A DNA stretch of 43,009 nt. Origin: a virus. Under the pieces are notes generated by a model, which was not told the origin of the DNA, did no database searches, and worked only from the letters and a program-made list of their open reading frames with translations. Shown in pieces: positions 24,388 through 32,079 of this stretch (the stretch's first letter is position 1; each line of letters begins with the position of its first letter). The stretch lies in the IMG/VR virus record IMGVR_UViG_3300008221_000004, positions 1 to 43,009 of that record. One strand, written 5' to 3'. A program made the position numbers and the translations under genes.

Positions 24388-26543
24388 CCCGGTTCACCCC
24401 CGACATGGACGCCGGATGTGCCGGAGCCGTTCATCTTCGCCTTGTTGGCCTGAATGCCCAGACGCTCCTTCATGGCCAATTCCTGCTCGAACTGGCTCTG
24501 CTTCATCTGGAGTTCCATGGACAGCTGTTCGGCCTTGAGCGCCATCTCCTGATCGATCTGGTAGCGCTTGAGTTCAAACTCGCGCTCCATTTTCTGAAGC
24601 TCCAGCTGGGCCTTCTGTTCATCGCCGGCCTGCTGCTGTTGCAGTTTCACCTGCTCCATTTGCGCGCTCTGCTGCATCTCGGCCTGCTTGACCTGCTGGT
24701 CGACCTGGAGCTTCTGTTGCTCCATCTTCATCTTGGCTTCGGCTTCCTGCGCCTTCGGATCAGGCTTTGGCTGGCTCATCTGCTGCAAAGCCTGCTGGCC
24801 TTCAGGGGTTTGCGCCAACGCAGCCGGGTCTTTAAAGAACGGGTCAACCGTGCGCTTGCCGATGATGCGCCCGATTTCCTCAACTGAATTGTGCAGCTCT
24901 GTAATCCCCACAATCGGATTCGACATGCCGTAATTTGCGACCATTTCACGCTGAAGGCCGAGAATCATCATCTGCTGGTTCAGCATGGTTTCGCGGTCGC
25001 CCGTGCCCATGCCGACATGAACACGCACCTTGGCCTCTGCTGGCCATTGTGACGGGTTGAACGTCTGGAAATTGCCCTTGCCCACATGGATCGAGTCCGG
25101 GCCTTGCGCATTCTTCACCACGAGCCGGTATATCTTGCGGAACATCATTTCGATGCCACGACCAAGATTGCGCGCGATCTGCTCCTTGCGGATGGATGCC
25201 GCGTTCTGCATCAGCTTGATGCCTGTGGCCGTCTTGTTCAGGCTGTCAGGGTCCATGCCCTGCGCATTGCGGGTCACCCCTGTGCGGGCCTCGCCCATCT
25301 GGTCCACGACTTCCATCATCTGCAAGGCAGAGCCGGACATGTCAGGCGTTACAAACGGCATGACGTCCTGACCAACAGGATTAGTGCTGTTCGTGCGGAT
25401 CACGGCGCCCGGCCGTACCGTCAGCAGGTCGCTCAGATTGACCTTGCTGTTCGCAATCGTGCGAGGCGCAACTGAGAGATAGACGCTATCGAGCGCGCCC
25501 CTCAGAAGCGCTGTCTTGATCTTCTGGATGTCTTTCGCAATGTCATAGATGGACATGCCGAACCAGCGGTGCGGGATCGGGATCGGCGTCCAGCTGAAAT
25601 ACGGGTTATCATCCACTTCCTCGACCGTGAGGATACAGCCATCCAGGCGGAACACTTCGAGCAGTTCAGCATACCCGTCGCCGTCCTTGTCGAAATAGAT
25701 ATACTCACGCCACAAGCGGACTTCCATTGCCTCATCGGAGGCCGTAGTTTCCTCCTTGTACATTTCGTCTTCGTCCCAGAACCGCTGGGCACGCCGCTCG
25801 TCAATATCCGTCAGGTCATCAACGTCTGTCGCATACTCATCGATCTTGTCCGCCAGATCGGGGAACTCTTCCTTGAGTTCAGACTTCGTAGGCCGCTCGA
25901 TATGTCCGCAATAGCGCGGCTTCTCAAGCGAGGTTGACCGGCTGGCAATGCGGAAGTCTTCCGGCGCGATGATCTGCGCATGAGGCCGGGCCTTCCTGGT
26001 CACCAGCTGATAGCTGATATTGGCCGTCATCTCGTCAATGGGTTCAACACCGAGGATTTGCGCTCCCTGTTCCTGCAGGCGTTGCAACTCGACCTGACCG
26101 CCCTGCATTTCCTGCGGATCGCCAAGCTCTGCATCGCGCCAGTAACACGCACCCACACCACGCTTCTGCAACAGGCCGTCAAAGCTGAACGCGTCAACCA
26201 GCTGCTCGCCTTCCATTTCCTCGAAGAACAGGTGATTGAGGTAGTCTGATGCGCCTTCCGCTTCCTCAGCCACGCCGTCTGCCCATGGCTCGACGTTCAC
26301 AGCACGGCCGCCGGACGCAAACACACGCACAAGGTCAGGCCGCAGCCATTCGATCACCTCGAACACAGTGCGATCATGCACACGGGACCGGCCCGCTTGT
26401 TCATCGCCATAGTCTTCGCCCGTATAGCGCTTGAATGCCTCGATCTGGTCTGTGTAGATCTGGTCAGACTCATAGCCGACAGAGGCCGATTCCTCGCGCT
26501 TGAGGATTTCGAGCAGTTCGGTGTCTTCGTACTCTTCAGCCAT
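24384..26543 (-). CDS. Portal protein (P22-like)
   Basis: 719 residues from ATG 26543, which overlaps the terminase stop as TGATG. Portal features: ESDQIYTDQIEAFKRYTGED near the start, EWLRPDLVRVFASG, a central wing/stem part with GWFGMSIYDIAKDIQ-like helices (HRWFGMSIYD), and SGSALQMMEVVDQMGEARTGVTRNAQG, typical for P22-type portals. The last ~120 residues are a glutamine/glutamate-rich coiled coil (about 590-700), matching the helical barrel of P22 gp1. It would form the dodecameric ring through which DNA is packaged. Length is near the 725 residues of P22 portal. Confidence 0.93.
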   Translation of the reverse strand: MAEEYEDTELLEILKREESASVGYESDQIYTDQIEAFKRYTGEDYGDEQAGRSRVHDRTVFEVIEWLRPDLVRVFASGGRAVNVEPWADGVAEEAEGASDYLNHLFFEEMEGEQLVDAFSFDGLLQKRGVGACYWRDAELGDPQEMQGGQVELQRLQEQGAQILGVEPIDEMTANISYQLVTRKARPHAQIIAPEDFRIASRSTSLEKPRYCGHIERPTKSELKEEFPDLADKIDEYATDVDDLTDIDERRAQRFWDEDEMYKEETTASDEAMEVRLWREYIYFDKDGDGYAELLEVFRLDGCILTVEEVDDNPYFSWTPIPIPHRWFGMSIYDIAKDIQKIKTALLRGALDSVYLSVAPRTIANSKVNLSDLLTVRPGAVIRTNSTNPVGQDVMPFVTPDMSGSALQMMEVVDQMGEARTGVTRNAQGMDPDSLNKTATGIKLMQNAASIRKEQIARNLGRGIEMMFRKIYRLVVKNAQGPDSIHVGKGNFQTFNPSQWPAEAKVRVHVGMGTGDRETMLNQQMMILGLQREMVANYGMSNPIVGITELHNSVEEIGRIIGKRTVDPFFKDPAALAQTPEGQQALQQMSQPKPDPKAQEAEAKMKMEQQKLQVDQQVKQAEMQQSAQMEQVKLQQQQAGDEQKAQLELQKMEREFELKRYQIDQEMALKAEQLSMELQMKQSQFEQELAMKERLGIQANKAKMNGSGTSGVHVGGEPG

Positions 26544-27883
26544 CAAGCTATCGTTCCATACTCAGGTATCATGGGGGCATTCGTCTGGGTCATGCTGGCG
26601 AGAATGTCCTCGAAGTCTGTGGCGCCAAGGCCGAACGCATCAGAGCCGTGGCTGGACCAGTCGTGCTCAGGGCCAAGCCCGATCTCGCGATCAGCGTCCC
26701 GGCGCTCGTGGTAATGGGCGATGGCTTCACGCCCGCCCTCTGTGCCTTCTTCATCAAACCAGAAGGCGTTGAAGTTCTTGTGGGCAACGTTGATGCGCTG
26801 CATGGCTGCGCCCTTGCCCTGATTGGGGATAATGCGAACCGTCCACTGAAACTCAGGTGTGGAGGCTGCCTCCCAATAGTCCTTGTATTGGTTGCCGAGA
26901 CCATCAGGCCGTGTGCCATCATGCGGAAGGACATGCTCGACACTGCGCACTCCATTGCGATGCATCCAGTCACGCATCCAGCCCACATGGTAATCCAGCG
27001 ACTGGCCAACCGACTCGTAATAGCCGAGCCAGTTCATCTGGCGATTGATGGCCTGCGTGGGCCACATGGCGTAGGCATCAGCCTTGTCTGACGAACTGAA
27101 AGCCAGGTCATGATACACACGCACTGACATGAGCGGATCAACGGGCAACTTGCAGATACGGCCCTGACGCTTGGCCAGTGTAAGCTTCTCTGCGTAGTAA
27201 GCGCCCTCGATGACCGTGGCGAAGTCGCCCTCCCATATGTGATCGTATTGTTCCGGCCGGGCCAGCCTGTCTCGTTTGCGCTCATCATCAAGGACTTCGG
27301 GGAACCACGGGTTATCCCGCCAGTTCAACTCGATGATCTTCATGTCCTCTGTGGCATTCTCACGAAAGCGCTTGTGTGTGGAGCTGCGCTTGGTCTCCGG
27401 GTTCCACGTCACCCAGATCTCAGAACCATGCTCACGCACTGTAGGGATAAGCTTGACCCATGCTTCATCAGCAACCGGCTCGGCCTCGTCTACCCAGCAA
27501 AGGATGATCGAGGCCTTGGACTTGATGCTGTCGAGATTGTGCCGAAGGCCTGCGAACTTGAAATCAACCCGGCCCGCTATGCCTTCCTTGGTGCGGATGT
27601 ACTTTTCGCCAATGTCCCAGCCATCAGAGAGCCACGGGTCTGAGAGGATTGCTGCCTTCACCTCAGCCATGGAGGATTCGTCAAGGCTGTTCATGAACTC
27701 ACGGCAGCAGAGGATGATACCGGTCTGACCCTTCAGGGCGCATTTGAGGCCAACAACAGCGGCCATCTTGGCAAAGCTTCGGGTCTTGCCGCTTCCCCGC
27801 CCACCGTATGAACCGCGATACCGCGCAGGGCCTGAGAATACATCAACGAGCTTTGGCGGAAGCTCAATCTGATGACGTGCCAT
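26543..27883 (-). CDS. terL: Terminase large subunit (DNA packaging motor)
   Basis: 446 residues from ATG 27883 (the open frame extends only to a TTG four codons upstream). ATPase: Walker A GGRGSGKT (27-34) and Walker B IILCWVDE (126-133), then coupling motif WVTWNP (near 155). Nuclease: acidic residues in VYHDLAF, LPHDGT and GSDAFG of the RNase H-like domain. It packages phage DNA into the prohead through the portal, coupled to the small subunit (20-base overlap at 27864-27883). Likely headful packaging, because no cos site can be recognised, but this is not proven. Confidence 0.96.
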   Translation of the reverse strand: MARHQIELPPKLVDVFSGPARYRGSYGGRGSGKTRSFAKMAAVVGLKCALKGQTGIILCCREFMNSLDESSMAEVKAAILSDPWLSDGWDIGEKYIRTKEGIAGRVDFKFAGLRHNLDSIKSKASIILCWVDEAEPVADEAWVKLIPTVREHGSEIWVTWNPETKRSSTHKRFRENATEDMKIIELNWRDNPWFPEVLDDERKRDRLARPEQYDHIWEGDFATVIEGAYYAEKLTLAKRQGRICKLPVDPLMSVRVYHDLAFSSSDKADAYAMWPTQAINRQMNWLGYYESVGQSLDYHVGWMRDWMHRNGVRSVEHVLPHDGTRPDGLGNQYKDYWEAASTPEFQWTVRIIPNQGKGAAMQRINVAHKNFNAFWFDEEGTEGGREAIAHYHERRDADREIGLGPEHDWSSHGSDAFGLGATDFEDILASMTQTNAPMIPEYGTIA

Positions 27884-28292
27884 CGCCCGCCACAATATCT
27901 ACGCCGCTTACGTCCTTGAGGATGCCGAACTTGTGGTCGACTTCCTGCTTGTCTTTCCAGCCGTGATTGTTCTTCATGTCGAAGATAACGCCCGGTGTGA
28001 AACGGTCTTTGTCCAGCAATTGCTGCCAGCGATCATCCTCAATAATCATGCGGGCCTTTTTTACTGTACGGGCAAAATCTTCGCCCTTGTTCTTGTATGT
28101 GGTGAAGGTGTCACGGTCAGCAAAGCCGAGGTGAAGCGAGATGCCCGCAAGCGTTGGGCGGCGCTGTTCCTGTTCGCATTCGGTGAAATACTCCTCGACC
28201 AGGACAGCAAATTCCTCTGCGTCAGTATAGTCCGCGGGGCGCCCATGGTCGGCGCGAAGCATCCAGTATTTGTTGCCCTTAGGTGCTGGCAT
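27864..28292 (-). CDS. terS: Terminase small subunit
   Basis: 142 residues. HTH-like start (GRPADYTDAEEFAVLVEEYFTECEQE, then LAGISLHLGFADRDTFTTYKNKG) is typical of terminase small subunits that recognise the packaging site. A helical oligomerisation part (EDFARTVKKARMIIEDDRWQQLL) and a C-terminal tail with GWKDKQEVDH follow, as in the P22-gp3/Terminase_2 type. The start ATG overlaps the end of the last micro-gene, and the stop lies in the large-subunit gene, so the two subunits are made together. Confidence 0.9.
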   Translation of the reverse strand: MPAPKGNKYWMLRADHGRPADYTDAEEFAVLVEEYFTECEQEQRRPTLAGISLHLGFADRDTFTTYKNKGEDFARTVKKARMIIEDDRWQQLLDKDRFTPGVIFDMKNNHGWKDKQEVDHKFGILKDVSGVDIVAGDGTSSD

Positions 28293-28377
28293 GCATACTC
28301 CACAAGACGAAAGCCCCCACAGCGATTGCTGAGAGGGTGATAGTGATAGAGCGGTAAGTGTATTTGCGATCGGTCAT
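28279..28377 (-). CDS. 32-residue single-span membrane peptide
   Basis: Starts at ATG 28377, overlapping the previous stop as ATGA, and ends with TAA inside the first codons of the terminase small subunit. MTDRKYTYR is basic, then one hydrophobic span (ITITLSAIAVGAFVLW) and SMHAST. It is the last of a chain of tiny coupled genes (28664-28279). Topology: basic N-terminus inside, short tail outside. Function unknown; small membrane effectors or holin/antiholin-like factors are possible. Confidence 0.6.
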   Translation of the reverse strand: MTDRKYTYRSITITLSAIAVGAFVLWSMHAST

Positions 28378-28457
28378 TCGGTTGCGAGCCAGCATAGCTG
28401 AGATACGATAGCGCAGGCGAAGAGGGCAGCGGCTACGTAAGGGATGAGGCTAGTCAC
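28374..28457 (-). CDS. 27-residue membrane peptide
   Basis: Starts at GTG 28457, overlapping the TAG of the previous micro-gene, and ends TGA 28374-28376, overlapping the next ATG. The sequence is a single hydrophobic span (LIPYVAAALFACAIVSQLCWLA) with almost no charged residues. Presence rests on perfect coupling with both neighbours and the hydrophobic composition; no own ribosome site is needed if translation reinitiates. Tentative but consistent. Confidence 0.5.
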   Translation of the reverse strand: MTSLIPYVAAALFACAIVSQLCWLATE

Positions 28458-28539
28458 CGAGTATCTTTCGGGCTGCCCATAGTGCGCCGCCAACGACGAT
28501 TGCCATGCATAGGAGGAAGAAGGCGACGCTGGGAGGCAT
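28450..28539 (-). CDS. 29-residue membrane peptide
   Basis: ATG 28539 shares its A with the TAA of the preceding 41-residue gene. MPPSVAFFLLCMAIVVGGALWAARKILGD has one hydrophobic span (residues 4-22) and a basic C-terminal end, so the C-terminus is likely cytoplasmic. It is part of the micro-gene chain. A longer frame upstream runs out of frame over the 41-residue gene and is not used. Function unknown. Confidence 0.55.
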   Translation of the reverse strand: MPPSVAFFLLCMAIVVGGALWAARKILGD

Positions 28540-28664
28540 TAGTCCATCTCTTTCCAGTGAGTGCTGACAACCATTTCCTTGGCTTTGTACCCCTGAAGGG
28601 CGGACGACCACTTCACTAGGTGCCACGCAATGCGGTTCAGAAGTTTTGCCAGGGCGCGGCGCAT
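28539..28664 (-). CDS. 41-residue basic/aromatic peptide
   Basis: ATG 28664 overlaps the TGA of the 74-residue membrane protein gene as TGATG, and the TAA shares a base with the next ATG. Basic, amphipathic helix (MRRALAKLLNRIAWHLVKW), then polar tail with two tryptophans and acid residues. It could bind a membrane surface or nucleic acid. No family recognised. Confidence 0.5.
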   Translation of the reverse strand: MRRALAKLLNRIAWHLVKWSSALQGYKAKEMVVSTHWKEMD

Positions 28665-28888
28665 CACTTAACCAGCGGGTTCCGGTCAGCGACGATGAAG
28701 CCAATGCCGATAACGCCAAGCACAATGGTCAATTCAGCGAACGGCTCAAGGAAGGCGATCAGCGGGGGATAACCGCTCAGGATGTACTTGGAGGCCAGCG
28801 CAATGCAGACCATGACCACAAGGGCGGTCCAGAGGCCATTGATGAAGGGCTTGGCGTTCTTCTTCGCCTCGGGGGATAGGATAGCCAT
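28664..28888 (-). CDS. Two-span membrane protein, candidate holin
   Basis: 74 residues with AAGGAG eight bases before ATG 28888. A charged N-terminus (SPEAKKNAKPF) precedes two hydrophobic spans (about 19-38 and 52-67) and a short basic end. This is the outline of class II holins, but the gene is far from the endolysin, before terminase. The TGA overlaps the start of the next tiny gene. Its start is one base before the TAA of the gene upstream, so it belongs to the long coupled operon. Confidence 0.65.
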   Translation of the reverse strand: MAILSPEAKKNAKPFINGLWTALVVMVCIALASKYILSGYPPLIAFLEPFAELTIVLGVIGIGFIVADRNPLVK

Positions 28889-29235
28889 TAGGTTGTCTCC
28901 TTGTCGTGGCCGTTGGAAAAGGCGCTTGCGTTGCCATCTCCTGCGATGGGCGGGAACTGCTTTGCGCCTGCGATCTGCTGGCGCTCCTCAACAGACCAGC
29001 CCAAGCCTTGAAGTGGCTCAAGGTCGCTTTCGGGATCGGGCGTAACCGGTTTGATCGTGCGTGCTGCATCCACACCGCGCCGATAGGCGGTCTTCACAGC
29101 GCCATCCGCACGCTCCGCCTCTTCATTCAGCGCCTCAGCGACACACTGTGCCGTGGTTTCGCTCTCATAGCTGCCAAGCAAGCGGTCGCCATCGTAAACG
29201 CCGTAGCTGGTCAGGCCTTTGACTTCGTATTTCAT
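28888..29235 (-). CDS. Small soluble protein before the terminase block, unknown
   Basis: 115 residues from ATG 29235, with AAGGA at a proper distance; the GTG five codons upstream (29250) is less likely. Predicted alpha/beta start (YEVKGLTSYGVYDGDRLLGSYESETTAQCVAEALNEEAE), then helical and disordered end with DKETT. Acidic. The stop overlaps the following membrane-protein start. No known motif. Confidence 0.65.
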   Translation of the reverse strand: MKYEVKGLTSYGVYDGDRLLGSYESETTAQCVAEALNEEAERADGAVKTAYRRGVDAARTIKPVTPDPESDLEPLQGLGWSVEERQQIAGAKQFPPIAGDGNASAFSNGHDKETT

Positions 29236-29246
29236 GCTCGTGTCCT

Positions 29247-29450
29247 TCACTTTCGTCCACCCTGCAGGTCATCCAATCGGTCAACTGCAAGCCTCAATTC
29301 CCGAAGCGTTTCGGCCAGCACATCGTAGATGGTTTCGTAGTCTACCGGTTGATGCTGGGCCAACTCCTCCTCCAGCAGGCAAACCCTCGCCCAATGCCGG
29401 ATGTCATCATCAGGCTCACCATGAAGGTTCTTGGCGTGCGTGATTGCCAT
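29247..29450 (-). CDS. Small acidic protein, first gene after the terminators
   Basis: 67 residues from ATG 29450, with AAGGAAA before it; longer upstream frame is not supported. MAITHAKNLHGEPDDDIRHWARVCLLEEELAQ and following sequence are helical. It is the first gene of the late operon and lies directly downstream of the non-coding stretch with terminators. No family recognised. Confidence 0.62.
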   Translation of the reverse strand: MAITHAKNLHGEPDDDIRHWARVCLLEEELAQHQPVDYETIYDVLAETLRELRLAVDRLDDLQGGRK

Positions 29451-29555
29451 TGCACTTTCCTTTCGTTTCCACATTGGGGAGCACGGCCTTACAACGCCGC
29501 CTATGCAAACCGCTTCGATATTTGACCGTTGCGTCAGCCGTACTCGCCAGTGGGG

Positions 29556-29607
29556 AAAAAAGAGCCTGCGACTAATGGTGGATGCCAAGAGGAGACGCCG
29601 CAGGCTC
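29556..29607 (-). terminator. Rho-independent terminator on the minus strand
   Basis: 9-bp perfect stem GAGCCTGCG / CGCAGGCTC (29562-29570 and 29599-29607) with a 28-base loop. Read on the minus strand it is followed directly by six U residues (AAAAAA at 29556-29561 on the plus strand). It would end transcripts coming from the methyltransferase gene and stop them entering the late genes. Confidence 0.75.
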
Positions 29608-29652
29608 AGGGGTGATGGAGAGACATCAGGGGGACGCCTCTACCTAATGGAA

Positions 29653-29685
29653 AGCCCCGCGCCTCCAAACAGGAAGCACGGGGCT
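29653..29685 (-). terminator. Weaker minus-strand terminator hairpin
   Basis: 7-bp stem AGCCCCG / CGGGGCT with a 19-base loop, followed on the minus strand by only a short U tract (TTTCC). It comes just upstream of the stronger terminator, so the two are tandem. Could also be an RNA structural element. Confidence 0.5.
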
Positions 29686-29987
29686 CGCTTGCAACGGCTG
29701 GATGGTTTGGGGGACTACACTACCGCTGCTTGCTCTGAATTTTGGACGACAGTAGACCACCCTGCTGGCGATCTCAGTATTCACGATGCGCTGCCGAGCC
29801 CACATCGCATAGTTGGGATCAAATGGCGATCAACTCCACATCACCCGACTGACCTCTGAATTTCGGGAAGGCTTCGCACTAAGGGTCTGGTGATCGCGCT
29901 CGCGGTGTTCCAGCCCCACGCACCGGGCGAAGCATCTAGCACGTCCTCGGTGTCTGGTTTCCCTTATCAGGTGATTTGGTGTGTTGG

Positions 29988-30779
29988 TCAAGTCTCGCCA
30001 TCAAACAGGCTTCCCGTCTGAGCGGGCTTCGCTTTCGGTTCATCGAACAGGCGGGGCTGCTTCCATGCTTCACGGACGCGCTTGCAGGCTATGTCGAAGT
30101 AATCAGGGTCAAGCTCTATGCCGATAGAGCGACGGCCAAGCTGGGTGGCAGCGACCAGGGTTGTGCCACTGCCCATGAAGGGGTCGAGGATGGTGTTTGT
30201 GTCTTTCGACAATTGCTGAATGCACCACTTCATCACGCCAATTGGCTTTTGCGTGGGATGGTGCCCGCGCACTTCTCCGGGCGCTTTTATCATCCCACTC
30301 CAAAGGTATTTTATGCGGCGAACGGCCTTTGGCAGGTTGGTCCACGCCAATTCACAGTCCGCGAAGTCGCCCGTGTTCAACTTGTCCCAAACAAGCCAGC
30401 ACGATGTCGGAGGAAGACTGTAGTAATTGCCCCCAAAGATAATGGATTGATTGCAAATTGAGCGCGCAAAATGAATCGCTTCATCTGCGGTCTGATTGTC
30501 CCAATCGGAGCAACCGTAATCAACGGCCTTCGCCAACTTGCTGCGAGACTTGTTTGCCCCTGCCGCTTCTCCAATCCCATAAGGCGGGTCCGTAATCACA
30601 GCATCCACCCGCCCCAGCGCTGGCATGACCTCCAGACAGTCCCCTTGGATCAGTACTGCGTCACCGATATACTCGATCCGCTTGGCACCAGCTGCCATAA
30701 TGGCCTCGTGGCGCTCACGCATCGCGTCAATGGCAACGTCATAGCTTCGGCTTGAATCTGCACGGGCATCATAGGGCAT
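29988..30779 (-). CDS. Orphan DNA (N6-adenine/N4-cytosine) methyltransferase
   Basis: 263 residues. Catalytic motif DPPY (64-67), then a target-recognition stretch, then HPTQKP and the S-adenosylmethionine-binding motif DPFMGSGTT (199-207), ending in GIELDPDYF. The DPPY-before-FxGxG order is that of beta-class enzymes such as CcrM. No restriction endonuclease gene lies nearby, so it may protect phage DNA from host restriction or change gene regulation. ATG 30779 overlaps the NusG-like stop as TAATG. It is the last gene before the terminators. Confidence 0.92.
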   Translation of the reverse strand: MPYDARADSSRSYDVAIDAMRERHEAIMAAGAKRIEYIGDAVLIQGDCLEVMPALGRVDAVITDPPYGIGEAAGANKSRSKLAKAVDYGCSDWDNQTADEAIHFARSICNQSIIFGGNYYSLPPTSCWLVWDKLNTGDFADCELAWTNLPKAVRRIKYLWSGMIKAPGEVRGHHPTQKPIGVMKWCIQQLSKDTNTILDPFMGSGTTLVAATQLGRRSIGIELDPDYFDIACKRVREAWKQPRLFDEPKAKPAQTGSLFDGET

Positions 30780-31300
30780 TATGCAACCCTCCGTAACGCC
30801 AACTGCGCATCCTCTGCCCGCATTATCACCGGACGGCCCAGCAACCGCAAGGCCAGCTTGAGCTGATTGCCGTCAACGGATTCAACCTCGACCTGACCAA
30901 TGCTTTCCACCTCAACATGGTCGCCCGCGGTCCATACGTGCTGGCCTCTGAGGCGCGGAATGTTATAGTGGCGGTGCAAGGGTATCGGCAGATCTCCGGT
31001 GATCCACTTCAGGTCCGCCATGCCATTGAGCGGCTTGATCGCGCCGGCAAAGCTGATCGGGTAGATGCGAGGGCCGGGCATGTGTTCGATAGCCAGGAAG
31101 TTAGGCGAGCGGTCAAAGCCTGCGAAGATGTAGGACTTCAACACGCACTCTGTCACAGTCCGGGCTGGCTTGCGGGGAGGACGCTTGCGAAGCGTGCGAC
31201 ACACAGCGAAGGCGTCACAGTCCATGTAATCGCCAAGACGGTTTGCAGCCGCTTCTGTGCGGTCTGCGCGGCAAGAAAATGCATACCAAAGTTGGGTCAT
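30779..31300 (-). CDS. NusG-like protein (putative late antiterminator)
   Basis: 173 residues. The N-terminal part starts LWYAFSCRADRTEAAANRL and continues to VLKSYIFAGFDR, the outline of the NGN domain of NusG/RfaH (WYA... then PLFPGYLFV-like segment), which binds RNA polymerase. The C-terminal ~60 residues (WTAGDHVEVESIGQVEVESVDGNQLKLALRLLGRPV) fit the KOW domain. NusG paralogues make RNA polymerase ignore pauses or terminators. It is coupled to the gene before (ATGA) and after (TAATG) and comes just before terminators and late genes, as lambda Q does. Function as antiterminator is inference. Confidence 0.8.
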   Translation of the reverse strand: MTQLWYAFSCRADRTEAAANRLGDYMDCDAFAVCRTLRKRPPRKPARTVTECVLKSYIFAGFDRSPNFLAIEHMPGPRIYPISFAGAIKPLNGMADLKWITGDLPIPLHRHYNIPRLRGQHVWTAGDHVEVESIGQVEVESVDGNQLKLALRLLGRPVIMRAEDAQLALRRVA

Positions 31301-31476
31301 TGGGAATCCTCTCTGAGGTAGCCACCGGCAGCGTCAATAAGGCAACGCAGGCACCTGCAATCCGTGCTGTGAAAGTCCGCCGTGGTCATGAAGTTCTCGC
31401 GGTCATACGTCTCAACGATGTTGCTCAGCATATTCTCGAGGACGGCGATCTTGCTTGCTTCGTCTTGGTTCTTCAT
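31297..31476 (-). CDS. 59-residue cysteine-containing protein
   Basis: Too short for most gene finders. ATG 31476 overlaps the previous stop as ATGA, and TGA 31297-31299 overlaps the next ATG. An acidic helix (MKNQDEASKIAVLENML) is followed by HSTDCRCLRCLID, a CxCxxC group that may bind a metal. No family recognised, but both couplings support a real gene. Confidence 0.65.
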   Translation of the reverse strand: MKNQDEASKIAVLENMLSNIVETYDRENFMTTADFHSTDCRCLRCLIDAAGGYLREDSQ

Positions 31477-31757
31477 TCGTCTTCTCCTTGAGTGGGGGTG
31501 GCGGCGGGGAGAGTTTCCTTTTCAGCAACCGCCCCCTTACGCCTGCGCCGCTCGATCCGGGCCGCAATCTTTTCGGCTGACTTCAGGGATTTCCGTTGGC
31601 ACACTTCGCGCCAGTCTTCGTCAGCCCTGAAATCAGCGAGCGTTACGCCACAATACGCCTCAACGTGATAGCGAACCTTGCCGCCGCCTGTCGTGGTTTT
31701 GACTATGCGAGCCATCGGCCCCTCAAGCGGGCGCTCTCTCCAGTTTCGATAGGCCAT
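31473..31757 (-). CDS. Small basic protein, unknown
   Basis: 94 residues. N-terminal beta-like part (MARIVKTTTGGGKVRYHVEAY) is followed by a strongly basic helix (KSAEKIAARIERRRRKG) and acidic tail. Resembles a small DNA/RNA-binding protein or arm-type integrase start, but not enough for a call. Its start overlaps the preceding gene's stop as TAATG, the stop overlaps the next ATG. Confidence 0.65.
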   Translation of the reverse strand: MAYRNWRERPLEGPMARIVKTTTGGGKVRYHVEAYCGVTLADFRADEDWREVCQRKSLKSAEKIAARIERRRRKGAVAEKETLPAATPTQGEDE

Positions 31758-32059
31758 TAGGCTGCTTCCTCCATTTCACGAACGGCTGCTCGGACCTCGT
31801 ACTCGCCTATACGTTCAGGGAGAGACCATTCAGGGCCAGCCAGGGTGATGATGCTGGTGGGCTGCTCAACGGGTTCAGGCTTTGGCTGGCGCTTCTTCGA
31901 GAGATACAACCGGCTCGCCACGGTGCGGACGGCCATAGGGGTGCACTCAAGCGCTTCAGCAATCTCCTTGGGAGACATCTTGCGACGATAGCCCTCGCCT
32001 ACCCACGCATAGCGCATGGCAATGCTGACGAGTACAGGCCAGTTTGCTCGGAGTTTCAT
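31757..32059 (-). CDS. HTH protein with ITLAGPxWS motif
   Basis: 100 residues with AGGGGG before ATG 32059. Residues ~28-53 (MSPKEIAEALECTPMAVRTVASRLYLSKK) form a helix-turn-helix typical of short phage regulators. Then IITLAGPEWSLPERIGEYEV (about 69-88) resembles a motif that occurs again in the HTH protein at 33238-33657. The two may be paralogues sharing an interaction motif. Likely DNA-binding, target unknown. Confidence 0.75.
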   Translation of the reverse strand: MKLRANWPVLVSIAMRYAWVGEGYRRKMSPKEIAEALECTPMAVRTVASRLYLSKKRQPKPEPVEQPTSIITLAGPEWSLPERIGEYEVRAAVREMEEAA

Positions 32060-32079
32060 GGTTTAGTCCCCCTGTTGGT

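Larger units (their letters stand above)
29451..29987. other. 537-base non-coding junction between early and late minus-strand genes
   Basis: No convincing gene on either strand. It holds two hairpins acting as minus-strand terminators (29556-29607 and 29653-29685) and then the leader of the late genes. The remainder (29690-29987) has no recognisable promoter hexamers or repeats that I can support. Candidate minus-strand promoter elements between 29550 and 29470 are too weak to call. Its place corresponds to the pR'-tR' interval of lambda. Confidence 0.6.

Noticed and set aside
29431-29859. 142-codon plus-strand frame over the terminator region
   Set aside because: It runs across both terminator hairpins, has an Arg-rich shadow composition and no promoter or ribosome site.
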